Notes: generated by a model from the sequence alone, not told the origin. A stretch of DNA of 40,225 nucleotides from an uncultured Clostridia bacterium (GCA_947630655.1 CANRIQ010000002.1:1-40225), one strand, 5' to 3'. Positions 8,569 to 14,768 are shown, counted from the first letter of the stretch. Translations and numbers: made by a program.

Positions 8569-8597
8569 TTGACAACGCAAAATTTTTGTGCTATAAT
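8569..8597 (+). promoter_or_regulatory. sRNA 2 promoter
   Basis: TTGACA (8569-8574), 17 bp, TATAAT (8592-8597). Confidence 0.9.
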
Positions 8598-8603
8598 GTA
8601 GAT

Positions 8604-8677
8604 GTGACAGATAAAGGTGTTAGCAATCCATGTGCCACAAGAATATCCCCCGAGGGTGCGACCTCGGGGGACGTTTT
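8604..8677 (+). ncRNA. putative antitoxin sRNA 2
   Basis: Inferred ~74-nt RNA ending in the hairpin CCCCCGAGG/CCTCGGGGG (8647-8670) and a T run interrupted after four Ts. The seed region (GTTAGCAATCCATGTGCCAC) differs from those of the other three RNAs. Confidence 0.65.
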
Positions 8678-8688
8678 ATTTGCCGGGC

Positions 8689-8790
8689 TTACCGTTTGCC
8701 GTGTCCGTCAAGCCACTTGCCGATAAGCTCTACGAGCAAACCGGCTTCGACGGAGCGGCAATGCCGCTTTCTCCCAACGTTATGTTGCAT
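8689..8790 (-). pseudogene. degenerate micro-toxin ORF 2
   Basis: A 33-codon frame with toxin-like C-terminus 'SVEAGLLVELIGKWLDGHG' joined to the same cassette-encoded N-terminus as in units 1 and 4. It is open upstream to an ATG at 8853 (54 aa). The C-terminal half has diverged from copy 1 while the cassette is almost unchanged. Confidence 0.5.
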
Positions 8791-8850
8791 ATCTTTGCAC
8801 ACTAATCTCTGTAAGGCAATAACGTTGCTGATTTGTTGTCCCAAATGTGG
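8755..8850. repeat. 96-bp cassette, copy 2
   Basis: Identical by eye to the copy at 9443-9538, although the adjoining toxin tails and sRNA seeds have diverged. Confidence 0.85.
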
Positions 8851-8906
8851 CATTCTGTCAATTTTTGTTTATTTTCTGAAAAATTTCACGATTTTTCACA
8901 TTTTTC

Positions 8907-8935
8907 TTGACAACTAAATTTTTTTGTGCTATAAT
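8907..8935 (+). promoter_or_regulatory. sRNA 3 promoter
   Basis: TTGACA (8907-8912), 17 bp, TATAAT (8930-8935). Confidence 0.9.
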
Positions 8936-8941
8936 GTAGTT

Positions 8942-9018
8942 GTGAGATAAGAAATGCCAGTAGTTTCATACCATCACAAAAACATCCCCCGAGGTGGCAC
9001 CCTCGGGGGACTTTTTTT
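8942..9018 (+). ncRNA. putative antitoxin sRNA 3, complementary to the toxin start region
   Basis: Inferred ~77-nt RNA ending in a 10-bp hairpin (8985-9010) and T7. Bases 8956-8964 (GCCAGTAGT) and 8967-8977 (CATACCATCAC) recur in the plus strand at 9118-9126 and 9132-9142, which is the complement of the start codon and adjacent Shine-Dalgarno of the unit 3 toxin. The RNA can therefore pair with the toxin mRNA in two blocks (9 and 11 bp) over the initiation site, besides overlapping its 3' end. This is the strongest evidence that these RNAs are antitoxins. Confidence 0.75.
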
Positions 9019-9047
9019 GGCACCTCGTGCCTAGGTAATTTGCCGGA

Positions 9048-9134
9048 TTATCGGTTTCGGTCATTTAAAGAGCAGATTATTTCAACAAACAAACCCGCCG
9101 AGACAGAAACCATAAACGCCAGTAGTATATCCAT
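9048..9134 (-). CDS. putative type I toxin, 28-aa hydrophobic peptide
   Basis: Too short for ordinary gene finding, but fully equipped. On the minus strand: TTGACA (9209-9204), 17 bp, TATAAT (9186-9181), a ~40-nt leader, AGGAGGT (9147-9141), 6 bp, and ATG. The peptide starts MDILLAFMVSVSAGLFVEII and ends with a charged tail (NDRNR): one membrane helix plus a polar end, the usual architecture of small membrane toxins such as TxpA, BsrG or Fst. The convergent hairpin at 8985-9010 can terminate its mRNA. Toxicity is inferred from architecture and the antisense RNA; I know of no tested homologue. Confidence 0.7.
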   Translation of the reverse strand: MDILLAFMVSVSAGLFVEIICSLNDRNR

Positions 9135-9140
9135 ACCATC

Positions 9141-9170
9141 ACCTCCTCTCGAGTAATCTCGGAGGTAATC
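9141..9170 (-). promoter_or_regulatory. hairpin sequestering the toxin ribosome site
   Basis: In the toxin leader, ACCTCCGAG (from 9170 downward) can pair with CTCG...GGAGGT across a short loop, with a small bulge, hiding the AGGAGGT Shine-Dalgarno. Sequestered initiation sites are common in type I toxin mRNAs. Confidence 0.5.
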
Positions 9171-9180
9171 CGGCAATTTC

Positions 9181-9209
9181 ATTATACCATAAAGCGGACA
9201 TTCTGTCAA
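9181..9209 (-). promoter_or_regulatory. toxin promoter, unit 3
   Basis: Minus strand TTGACA (9209-9204), 17-bp spacer, TATAAT (9186-9181). Units 1, 2 and 4 keep the TTGACA but have lost the TATAAT to the 96-bp cassette. Confidence 0.85.
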
Positions 9210-9254
9210 TTTTTGTTTATTTTCTGAAAAATTTCACGCTTTTTCACATTTTTC

Positions 9255-9283
9255 TTGACAACGCAAAATTTTTGTGCTATAAT
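9255..9283 (+). promoter_or_regulatory. sRNA 4 promoter
   Basis: TTGACA (9255-9260), 17 bp, TATAAT (9278-9283). Confidence 0.9.
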
Positions 9284-9289
9284 GTAGTT

Positions 9290-9366
9290 GTGAGATAAGA
9301 AATGCTAGCAGCTTTCACACGATCACAAAAACATCCCCCGAGGGTGCCTCCTCGGGGGACTTTTTT
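9290..9366 (+). ncRNA. putative antitoxin sRNA 4
   Basis: Inferred ~77-nt RNA ending in a 10-bp hairpin (9334-9359) and T6. Its first bases match sRNA 3 (GTGAGATAAGAAATGC), then the seed diverges (TAGCAGCTTTCACACGATCAC). Confidence 0.7.
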
Positions 9367-9382
9367 AAGTAGGCTCACCGGA

Positions 9383-9478
9383 TTAGTTGTCGCCGCCGAG
9401 CCATGTGCAGATAAGTTCAACGAACAAACCCGCTGCGACGGAGCGGCAATGCCGCTTTCTCCCAACGTTATGTTGCAT
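9383..9478 (-). pseudogene. degenerate micro-toxin ORF 4
   Basis: 31 codons: the cassette-encoded basic N-terminus (MQHNVGRKRHCR) is joined to 'SVAAGLFVELICTWLGGDN'. It is open upstream to an ATG at 9541 (52 aa) and beyond. No ribosome site or -10 is recognisable. Confidence 0.45.
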
Positions 9479-9538
9479 ATCTTTGCACACTAATCTCTGT
9501 AAGGCAATAACGTTGCTGATTTGTTGTCCCAAATGTGG
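9443..9538. repeat. 96-bp cassette, copy 3 (in unit 4)
   Basis: Identical by eye to 8755-8850. Unit 3 carries unrelated sequence of similar length (about 9107-9198) at the same place. Confidence 0.85.
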
Positions 9539-9562
9539 CATTCTGTCAATTTCCGACACAAA

Positions 9563-9589
9563 AATCCCCCGAAACGTATTCGGGGGATT
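9563..9589 (-). terminator. terminator of the rpmH-jag operon
   Basis: Perfect 11-bp stem AATCCCCCGAA/TTCGGGGGATT with a 5-nt loop, followed on the minus strand by ATTTTTGTG. It lies 20 bp beyond the jag stop codon. Confidence 0.85.
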
Positions 9590-9609
9590 ATCTTTATCCA
9601 ACACTCAAA

Positions 9610-10617
9610 TTAAAGCTCAATTTTCCCGTAAAGCGTCGCGTTCTTTTCGGTATCGACAGTCTCTTTAGAAAACTCGCCTGCGTCGGCGTTCTCATCGGGC
9701 TGATATTGGCGGCGTTTGTACTCGCGCTCAAAGCTGGTAGAGAAACCGCTCGACTGGCGATAGCTTCTCGTAGACGCGCCGTCCGAGCGTGTGCGGTTTC
9801 CGCGCTTTTTGCCGTCAAACTTCGGCTTGTCTGCGTAAATAACAACCTTTCTGTAAGGCTCCGTGCCTGTGGAGCGGCTTGAAACGCCCTCGATCTCCGC
9901 CACGCAGCTGTGAATAATTCTGCGCTCATACGGATTCATCGGCTCTAAGGCAATTTTTCTGCCCTGCTTCAAAACCTTTGCGGAGGTCTTTCTCGCCAGA
10001 GCGTCCAGCGTCTCTGCGCGCTTCTCGCGATAGCCGTTGCAGTCCAGAGAGATCCTGCAAAAGCTCTCCTCGGAACGGTTTGAAGCGAGAATTGTAAGAT
10101 ACTGCAAGCTGTCAAGCGTTTCTCCGCGCTTTCCGATAACGATCCCCAGCTTATCGCCCTTTATATCAAGAACTATGTTGTCATCTCGTCTTACCGGGGT
10201 GATTTCAAAGCCCTCAAGCCCCAACGCGTGAAGCACATCTGTAAGATACTTTATCGCCGACTGCACCTTAAGGCTTGAATTTACGTCGAAATCCTCCGGC
10301 AGGGAAGCCTTTTCCTCTTTTTCCTCAAATTCCTCCTCCTGATGATCCCCGGCAGGCAAAACCTCATCGTTTGCCTCATTTGCGGCGTCTGCCTCGTCCT
10401 CATCGTTCTCCTCGTCCAAAACAGACGGTGCGGGCTCTTCCTTCTCTTTTGCCTCGTAGATCGCCTTAACTCTTGCCTCGCCCTTCATTCCGCCGAAAAG
10501 CGTCTTTCTGGGCTGTTCAAGTATCTCAAAATCGATCTCGTCCGCGCTTACGCCGAATTCCTGTTCGGCAAGCGACTTTGCCTCGTCAACGGTCTTAGCT
10601 CTGAATTCTTTTTCCAT
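9610..10617 (-). CDS. jag: Jag/KhpB RNA-binding protein (SpoIIIJ-associated)
   Basis: 335 aa. The Jag_N domain (residues 1-52, 'KTVDEAKSLAEQEFGVSADEID') is followed by a long, very acidic linker (~55-115) and a KH domain with the RNA-binding loop IGKRG (161-165). An R3H domain follows (~200-270, 'EPMNPYERRIIHSCVAEI'). The tail is basic, Ser/Arg-rich and then acidic, and extends ~65 residues past R3H, longer than in many relatives. It lies last in the conserved rpmH-rnpA-yidD-yidC-jag cluster and starts 23 bp after yidC. The family binds RNA together with KhpA and affects cell division and sporulation; the precise role here is not visible. Confidence 0.95.
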   Translation of the reverse strand: MEKEFRAKTVDEAKSLAEQEFGVSADEIDFEILEQPRKTLFGGMKGEARVKAIYEAKEKEEPAPSVLDEENDEDEADAANEANDEVLPAGDHQEEEFEEKEEKASLPEDFDVNSSLKVQSAIKYLTDVLHALGLEGFEITPVRRDDNIVLDIKGDKLGIVIGKRGETLDSLQYLTILASNRSEESFCRISLDCNGYREKRAETLDALARKTSAKVLKQGRKIALEPMNPYERRIIHSCVAEIEGVSSRSTGTEPYRKVVIYADKPKFDGKKRGNRTRSDGASTRSYRQSSGFSTSFEREYKRRQYQPDENADAGEFSKETVDTEKNATLYGKIEL

Positions 10618-10640
10618 AATATTCCCCTTTCTGACGACGA

Positions 10641-12227
10641 CTACTCATCATCGTCGTCATCGTGATATTCCTCACCGTATTTCTCGGCGTCCTCACGGCG
10701 CGCCTGCGCGAGCTTGCGGCGATTGATTTCTTTCTGTTTCTGGCTTTCCTCGGCGGTTATTTTCGAGGATTTTTCCTTTGCCTCAATTACCTTGCCTTTG
10801 GCGTTAATTTCCGCGGCAGCCGCCTCTTTAAGCTTTGCGGGATTATACAGCTTGTTCAAAATAAGCGTCTGTATAATGCCGACAGCGTAGCTTATTCCCC
10901 AGTAGAAACCCGCGCCCGCAGGCACCGTATACGCAATCCACAGCGACAGCAGCGGCATAAGAAACAGCGTTATTTTCATAGGACCCATAGCCTGCGCCGC
11001 CTCGGGGTTGCTTGCGGTCATCATCTTGTTGGAAATGACCGTCTGAAGCATGGACATAATAAACGAGATTATCGGAATAAGCAGCAGCGGGAACCCGAAA
11101 TGATCCTTCGGCACCTGTCCCAGAGGAATTCCGACGAAATTCAGGTTGCCGTGAAGCTCCTCAAGCTCGGCGCGCGTTTCGGGGCGCACCGCGTCCTCGC
11201 CGAACGCGTCCTTATACGTGAACTTGTCGGTTACCGTGCCGAAGCATTCAAGCGTGTACAGCTCGCTTTGCATATTCCCCGCCGAAGCGAACACCGCGCC
11301 GTCCTCACTGCTTGCGGCATACGCGCCGTAGTGTATCTGCGCGTTTGTAAGAGCCTCCGCCGTGGACTTCGAGAAACTGTGCTCCGCGCGGAACTGTTCC
11401 TTCTCCTTTTCGTCCGTCATAGCGTCAAGCTGTGCGGTCTCGTCCTTAGTTATCAGATAAAGATCCGTATCGGAAATCTGCTTCTGCTTTTTCTTTTTAT
11501 CCGAGGTATCGGACGTATAAGCGTCGGAAATCGCGCTCTTAAACACCTTTTCCACGATTTCCACCGTCTCGGTATCCAGCTTTTTGAACGCGTTTATATC
11601 GAGAGCCTGCGCCCCCTCTTCGAGGCAGTGTTCGTTGTAATAATTTATGATGCTCTGCGCGTCGATAACTATATCGTCGTGCCGCAAAGCCGCTTTTTTA
11701 TTAAGCCCCACCACTTCATCGGGAGTTTTCGAGACCTCCTCGGCAAAAATGGAAGCAACCTCCACGCCGTAAGCCTCCTGAGCCATTACGCTTATTGTTT
11801 CCTTGTTCATATGCTCAATATGCGTTAAGGGCTTGTAAACAACGTCAATGACGCCGAACAGTATCAGAAACGACAACAGCATAGGACCGCACCCCGACAT
11901 GGGCTTGTACCCCTGCTGCTGGAGCTTTAAAAGCTCCTGCTGCTGTTTTTCGCGGTTATTTGCGTATTTTTGCTGGATTTCCATAACCTTCGGCTGGAAA
12001 ACCGCGCTTTTCGCAGAATCCTTCTGCTGCTTTATAGTAAGCGGCAAAGTCGCAAGCTTTACTATAAGCGTGAAGATAAGTATGGCGATACCGACGTTAG
12101 AGCAGATAAACCTGTAGATAAAATACAGAATATAGCCCAGCGGCGTACCGACCAGAGTATACAGAAATTGGATAACGCACACTTCCTCTCTTCCGGCAGC
12201 ATCGCTGTCGGAATTTTTGTTCCACAC
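10641..12227 (-). CDS. yidC: YidC/Oxa1 membrane protein insertase
   Basis: Up to 528 aa. N-terminal re-entrant/TM region 'FLYTLVGTPLGYILYFIYRF' is followed by 'NVGIAILIFTLIVKLATLPL' and the conserved coiled pair 'KQQKDSAKSAVFQPKVMEIQ'. Later helices include 'FGFPLLLIPIISFIMSMLQT' and 'PLLSLWIAYTVPAGAGFYWG', then a basic, Lys/Glu-rich cytoplasmic tail ending in a DDDDDE stretch. About 230 residues of soluble sequence sit between the first and later TM pairs, far more than in Bacillus YidC. The start is uncertain: the GTG at 12227 has only a weak ribosome site, and a GTG at 12182 has GAGAGG too close. It inserts membrane proteins alone or with SecYEG/SecDF. Confidence 0.93.
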   Translation of the reverse strand: MWNKNSDSDAAGREEVCVIQFLYTLVGTPLGYILYFIYRFICSNVGIAILIFTLIVKLATLPLTIKQQKDSAKSAVFQPKVMEIQQKYANNREKQQQELLKLQQQGYKPMSGCGPMLLSFLILFGVIDVVYKPLTHIEHMNKETISVMAQEAYGVEVASIFAEEVSKTPDEVVGLNKKAALRHDDIVIDAQSIINYYNEHCLEEGAQALDINAFKKLDTETVEIVEKVFKSAISDAYTSDTSDKKKKQKQISDTDLYLITKDETAQLDAMTDEKEKEQFRAEHSFSKSTAEALTNAQIHYGAYAASSEDGAVFASAGNMQSELYTLECFGTVTDKFTYKDAFGEDAVRPETRAELEELHGNLNFVGIPLGQVPKDHFGFPLLLIPIISFIMSMLQTVISNKMMTASNPEAAQAMGPMKITLFLMPLLSLWIAYTVPAGAGFYWGISYAVGIIQTLILNKLYNPAKLKEAAAAEINAKGKVIEAKEKSSKITAEESQKQKEINRRKLAQARREDAEKYGEEYHDDDDDE

Positions 12228-12245
12228 AGAATTTATATCCTAAAG

Positions 12246-12542
12246 CTATTTCTCCGCGCCGTCCCACGGACCAAAACCGTCCTCGGTAACCTTCCTTGAC
12301 ACGGTATACTTTTCGGGGCGAAAGCAGAATTTCTCGGGAACGGGATCGTACCCGCTTTTCCCGAACGGATTGCACCGAAAAATTCTCCATAATGTCAAAT
12401 AACCGCCCTTGACCGCCCCGAACCTCCGAACAGCGGTAAACCCGTACTCGGAACAGGTCGGATAAAAGCGGCAACATGGCGGCAGGATCTTTGACAGCGT
12501 CAATTGATACAGCTTGATAATTCCTAAAAAAATATACTTCAT
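12246..12542 (-). CDS. yidD: YidD, membrane protein insertion efficiency factor
   Basis: 98 aa. The signature of the family is intact: 'KLYQLTLSKILPPCCRFYPT' then 'CSEYGFTAVRRFG', 'KGGYLTLWRIFRCNPF' and 'GYDPVP'. The three conserved cysteines of CCRFYPTCS are present. The N-terminus forms an amphipathic membrane-associated helix. The start codon overlaps the rnpA stop by 4 bp (ATGA), indicating translational coupling. YidD helps YidC-dependent insertion. Its length is slightly above the ~70-90 aa usual for the family because of a C-terminal extension. Confidence 0.96.
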   Translation of the reverse strand: MKYIFLGIIKLYQLTLSKILPPCCRFYPTCSEYGFTAVRRFGAVKGGYLTLWRIFRCNPFGKSGYDPVPEKFCFRPEKYTVSRKVTEDGFGPWDGAEK

Positions 12543-12901
12543 TGCAGTTTCGGCAGAACATTTCTGCTCATAAGATTGTAAATTTGCTGCATTTTAAACG
12601 TTGGCGTTTTTGCCCTCGCGACAAACACGAAATCAAATCGCCTGTTGGTCTTTTCCTTGAAAACCGGGTCGATAAGGCGGAAAGCTTCTCTTATTATCCT
12701 CCTTGCCCGATTTCGTTTGACCGCGTTTCCGACCTTCTTGCCCGTAACTATCCCAAGGCGGTTTTTACCCGCGCGGCGCGGCTTGATATAGCACACAAAC
12801 CCGCCGCATACGACGCATTCGCCTTTTTTGAACAGGTAGGTAAAATCGCGGTTGCTTTTAATGACAGCGTACCGTTTTCTTTGGTCAGGCACGGCAGTCA
12901 T
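12539..12901 (-). CDS. rnpA: ribonuclease P protein component
   Basis: 120 aa. The family signature 'KKVGNAVKRNRARRIIREAF' (residues ~56-75) with the RNR core is present. It is a small basic protein that binds RNase P RNA to process tRNA 5' ends. The start ATG overlaps the rpmH stop codon by one base (TGATG) and the end overlaps yidD by 4 bp, so rpmH, rnpA and yidD are translationally coupled. Confidence 0.97.
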   Translation of the reverse strand: MTAVPDQRKRYAVIKSNRDFTYLFKKGECVVCGGFVCYIKPRRAGKNRLGIVTGKKVGNAVKRNRARRIIREAFRLIDPVFKEKTNRRFDFVFVARAKTPTFKMQQIYNLMSRNVLPKLQ

Positions 12902-13035
12902 CAGTGAGAAAGTCTTTTTCTGCCCTTAGCGCGGCGGCGAGCCAGAACCTTTCTTCCGTTCTTGGTAGCCATTCTCTTCATAAAGCCGTGCTCGTGCTTT
13001 CTCTGGAGCTTTTTGGGCTGGTAAGTTCTTTTCAT
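12901..13035 (-). CDS. rpmH: 50S ribosomal protein L34
   Basis: 44 aa, too short for most ORF cut-offs. Sequence begins [19 protein letters not shown] and continues with the [20 protein letters not shown] motif, characteristic of L34. AAGGAGGA lies 8-9 bp upstream. It is the first gene of the rpmH-rnpA-yidD-yidC-jag operon. In many bacteria dnaA lies divergently just upstream; here coaX takes that place. Confidence 0.98.
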   Translation of the reverse strand: MKRTYQPKKLQRKHEHGFMKRMATKNGRKVLARRRAKGRKRLSH

Positions 13036-13107
13036 TTACGAGTTCCTCCTTGAAAAAATTCCCGCTTTTGGGATACAATTATCCCGCGCGGCTAACCATA
13101 CTAAAAT

Positions 13108-13136
13108 ATTATACTATTTTATATCCCCCTTGTCAA
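13108..13136 (-). promoter_or_regulatory. promoter of the rpmH operon
   Basis: Minus strand TTGACA (13136-13131), 17 bp, TATAAT (13113-13108), followed by a ~70-nt leader containing a small GGGATAA/TTATCCC-like dyad. Confidence 0.9.
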
Positions 13137-13219
13137 GGGGTTTTTGCAAATTTCAGCGATTTTTTCTTATAACAACAAACAAAAAGATAATTTTTATGCA
13201 AAAATTACATATCCGCCTC

Positions 13220-13248
13220 TTGAAAAATCGGAAAAAATGTGTTATAAT
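13220..13248 (+). promoter_or_regulatory. promoter of coaX
   Basis: TTGAAA (13220-13225), 17 bp, TATAAT (13243-13248), 33 bp before the start codon. Confidence 0.85.
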
Positions 13249-13281
13249 CTTGTTGGGTAAATTAAAACCGGAGGTATGAAT

Positions 13282-14055
13282 ATGATACTTACGATTGACG
13301 TCGGCAACACAAACACCGTTTTCGGCGGGTTTGATGATAACGGCGAATACGCTTTTGAATCCCGGATTTCTACGGGAACCTTCCGCATGGCGGACGAATA
13401 CGCCATAACCGTGGCGGATATTCTCGATTTGTACAAAATCGACCGCTCGAAGATTACGGGGGCTATCATGTCGTCGGTTGTGCCGCCCGTCACGGTGCAG
13501 CTTAAAGCCGCTCTCGAAAAGGTTCTCGGCTGCCGCGTTATGACGGTAAGTCCGGGGATTAAAACCGGTCTTAACATACGCATTGACGAGCCCGCGTCGC
13601 TCGGCGCGGATATGGGGGCGGTGGCGGTGGGCGCAAAGGAGAATTATCCCCTGCCCGCAATAGTTATCGACCTCGGCACGGCGACAAAAATCCTTGCGGT
13701 TGACAAAACGGGGGCGTTTATCGGCGGGATAATCTCGCCGGGCGTGAAAATCTCCTCGGAGGCTCTCGCCGCAAAGACCGCCTCGCTGCCGCTTATCGGC
13801 ATTACAAACGAGCCGATAAGAAAGGTCATCGGCACAAATACCATTGATTGTATGCGGTCGGGACTGCTGTACGGGACGGCGTTTATGCTTGACGGAATGA
13901 TTGAAAGCTTTGAGCGCGAAATCGGCGAAAAATGCACCGTTATCGCGACGGGCGGATTTTCGGGAGTTATAAAGCCGCTTTGTAAGACGGACTTCATATT
14001 TGACGAAAATCTTATTATGAAGGGTCTTCTCGGAATTTACAGGAAGAACAAGTAA
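13282..14055 (+). CDS. coaX: type III pantothenate kinase
   Basis: 257 aa from the ATG at 13282 (GGAGG 7 bp upstream; the ATG at 13276 is too close to it). Family motifs: N-terminal phosphate loop 'IDVGNTNTVFGGF' (Asp6), 'IMSSVVPPVT', 'GLNIRIDEPASLGAD' (Asp110), the second phosphate motif 'VIDLGTATKILAVD', and 'GGIISPGVKISSEAL'. It phosphorylates pantothenate in the first step of CoA synthesis. The canonical GADR is GADM here. An ECF-type S component gene follows, suggesting coupled uptake and phosphorylation of pantothenate. Confidence 0.92.
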   Translation: MILTIDVGNTNTVFGGFDDNGEYAFESRISTGTFRMADEYAITVADILDLYKIDRSKITGAIMSSVVPPVTVQLKAALEKVLGCRVMTVSPGIKTGLNIRIDEPASLGADMGAVAVGAKENYPLPAIVIDLGTATKILAVDKTGAFIGGIISPGVKISSEALAAKTASLPLIGITNEPIRKVIGTNTIDCMRSGLLYGTAFMLDGMIESFEREIGEKCTVIATGGFSGVIKPLCKTDFIFDENLIMKGLLGIYRKNK

Positions 14056-14130
14056 CTTTGGGGTCTGCGGGGTTTTTCCCCCCGTAAATATATACCCGCG
14101 GTACATCGGAATTAAGGTCCGAGTGCCAGC
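14056..14130 (+). promoter_or_regulatory. structured leader before the ECF S component
   Basis: Two stem-loops: GCGGGG-TTTTT-CCCCCCGT around 14067-14086, and GGTAC-A-TCGGA / TCCGA-GTGCC (about 14099-14128, closing a 7-nt loop), the latter ending a few bases before AAAGGAG (14131-14137). No T tract follows either. A cis-regulatory RNA is possible; I could not match it to a riboswitch class I know. Confidence 0.35.
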
Positions 14131-14143
14131 AAAGGAGTTTCTT

Positions 14144-14755
14144 ATGGAAGAAGCAAAAAACACGCTCAAAAAGAGCAAATTCGACACGAAAACAGTTGTC
14201 GGGGTGGGTATACTTACCGCTCTGGTCATTGTTTTGCAGTTCGTGTCAATGGGACTTCTTCGGTTCAGCACGTTCAGCATTACGCTGACGCTTATCCCCA
14301 TTGTCGTGGGAGCCGCGCTTTTCGGCTGGAAATGGGGCGCGTGGCTCGGAACGGTGTTCGGGGCGGCGGTGCTGCTTACGGGGGACGCGGCGACTTTCCT
14401 CGCGCTTAATATCCCCGGGACAATCATCACCGTTCTTGTCAAAGGCGCGGCGGCGGGACTCTGCGCAGGGCTTGCCTACAAACTGGTTGAAAAGAAAAGC
14501 GAAATCGCGGCGGTGTTTGTCGCGTCGGTGGTCGCTCCCGTTGTAAATACGGGTATATTTATAGCGGGCTGCTATCTTTTCTTTTTCGACAGCATTGCGG
14601 CGAGGGCGGCAGATGCAAATTACGGCGTTCTGCCGTTCATTCTGATTTTCTATGTGGGAAGTAACTTCTTTATAGAGCTCGGAACAAACCTTATTCTCAA
14701 CCCCGCGGCGGTTGCAATAATCCGACAAGGGAAAAAATCGTTTAAGAAAGCCTGA
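14144..14755 (+). CDS. ECF transporter S component (vitamin uptake)
   Basis: 203 aa from the ATG at 14144 (AAAGGAG 6 bp upstream). About six hydrophobic helices; the first carries 'GVGILTALVIVLQFVS', the second the small-residue segment 'IPIVVGAALFGWKWGAWLG', typical of ECF substrate-binding subunits, and 'NIPGTIITVLVKGAAAGL'. Such proteins bind a vitamin and share EcfA/A'/T energising modules encoded elsewhere. Its place directly after coaX makes pantothenate the best guess for the substrate, as for PanT, but the sequence alone does not prove it. Confidence 0.85.
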   Translation: MEEAKNTLKKSKFDTKTVVGVGILTALVIVLQFVSMGLLRFSTFSITLTLIPIVVGAALFGWKWGAWLGTVFGAAVLLTGDAATFLALNIPGTIITVLVKGAAAGLCAGLAYKLVEKKSEIAAVFVASVVAPVVNTGIFIAGCYLFFFDSIAARAADANYGVLPFILIFYVGSNFFIELGTNLILNPAAVAIIRQGKKSFKKA

Positions 14756-14768
14756 AATGAACACAAAA

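Larger units (their letters stand above)
8232..9549. repeat. tandem array of four ~340-bp sRNA/micro-ORF units
   Basis: The stretch 8180-9609 has no ordinary gene. It holds four head-to-tail units whose plus-strand -35 boxes start at 8232, 8569, 8907 and 9255 (337, 338 and 348 bp apart). Each unit contains, in plus order: a TTGACA-17-TATAAT promoter, ~50 transcribed bases, a GC-rich bidirectional hairpin, the 3' end of a minus-strand micro-ORF, that ORF's 5' half and a TGTCAA box (minus-strand -35). An A/T-rich spacer follows the box in units 1-3. Units 1, 2 and 4 share one 96-bp 5' segment; unit 3 has a different one with a functional-looking toxin promoter. The organisation matches convergent type I toxin-antitoxin loci. 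Confidence 0.9.

Noticed and set aside
8319-8917. Plus-strand ORFs through the repeat units (for example reading 'RQCRFLPTLCCISLHTNLC')
   Set aside because: They are the reverse frame of the cassette and micro-toxins, have no ribosome sites, cross terminator hairpins, and recur only because the DNA repeats.
8311-9359. CRISPR array
   Set aside because: The repeats are ~340 bp apart, contain promoters and ORF remnants and lack short uniform repeats and unique spacers; no cas genes are near.
14056-14130. preQ1-II or THF riboswitch
   Set aside because: The hairpin near the AAAGGAG is reminiscent, but the required pairing between an upstream loop and the ribosome site is not in the right orientation, and the conserved THF core is missing.
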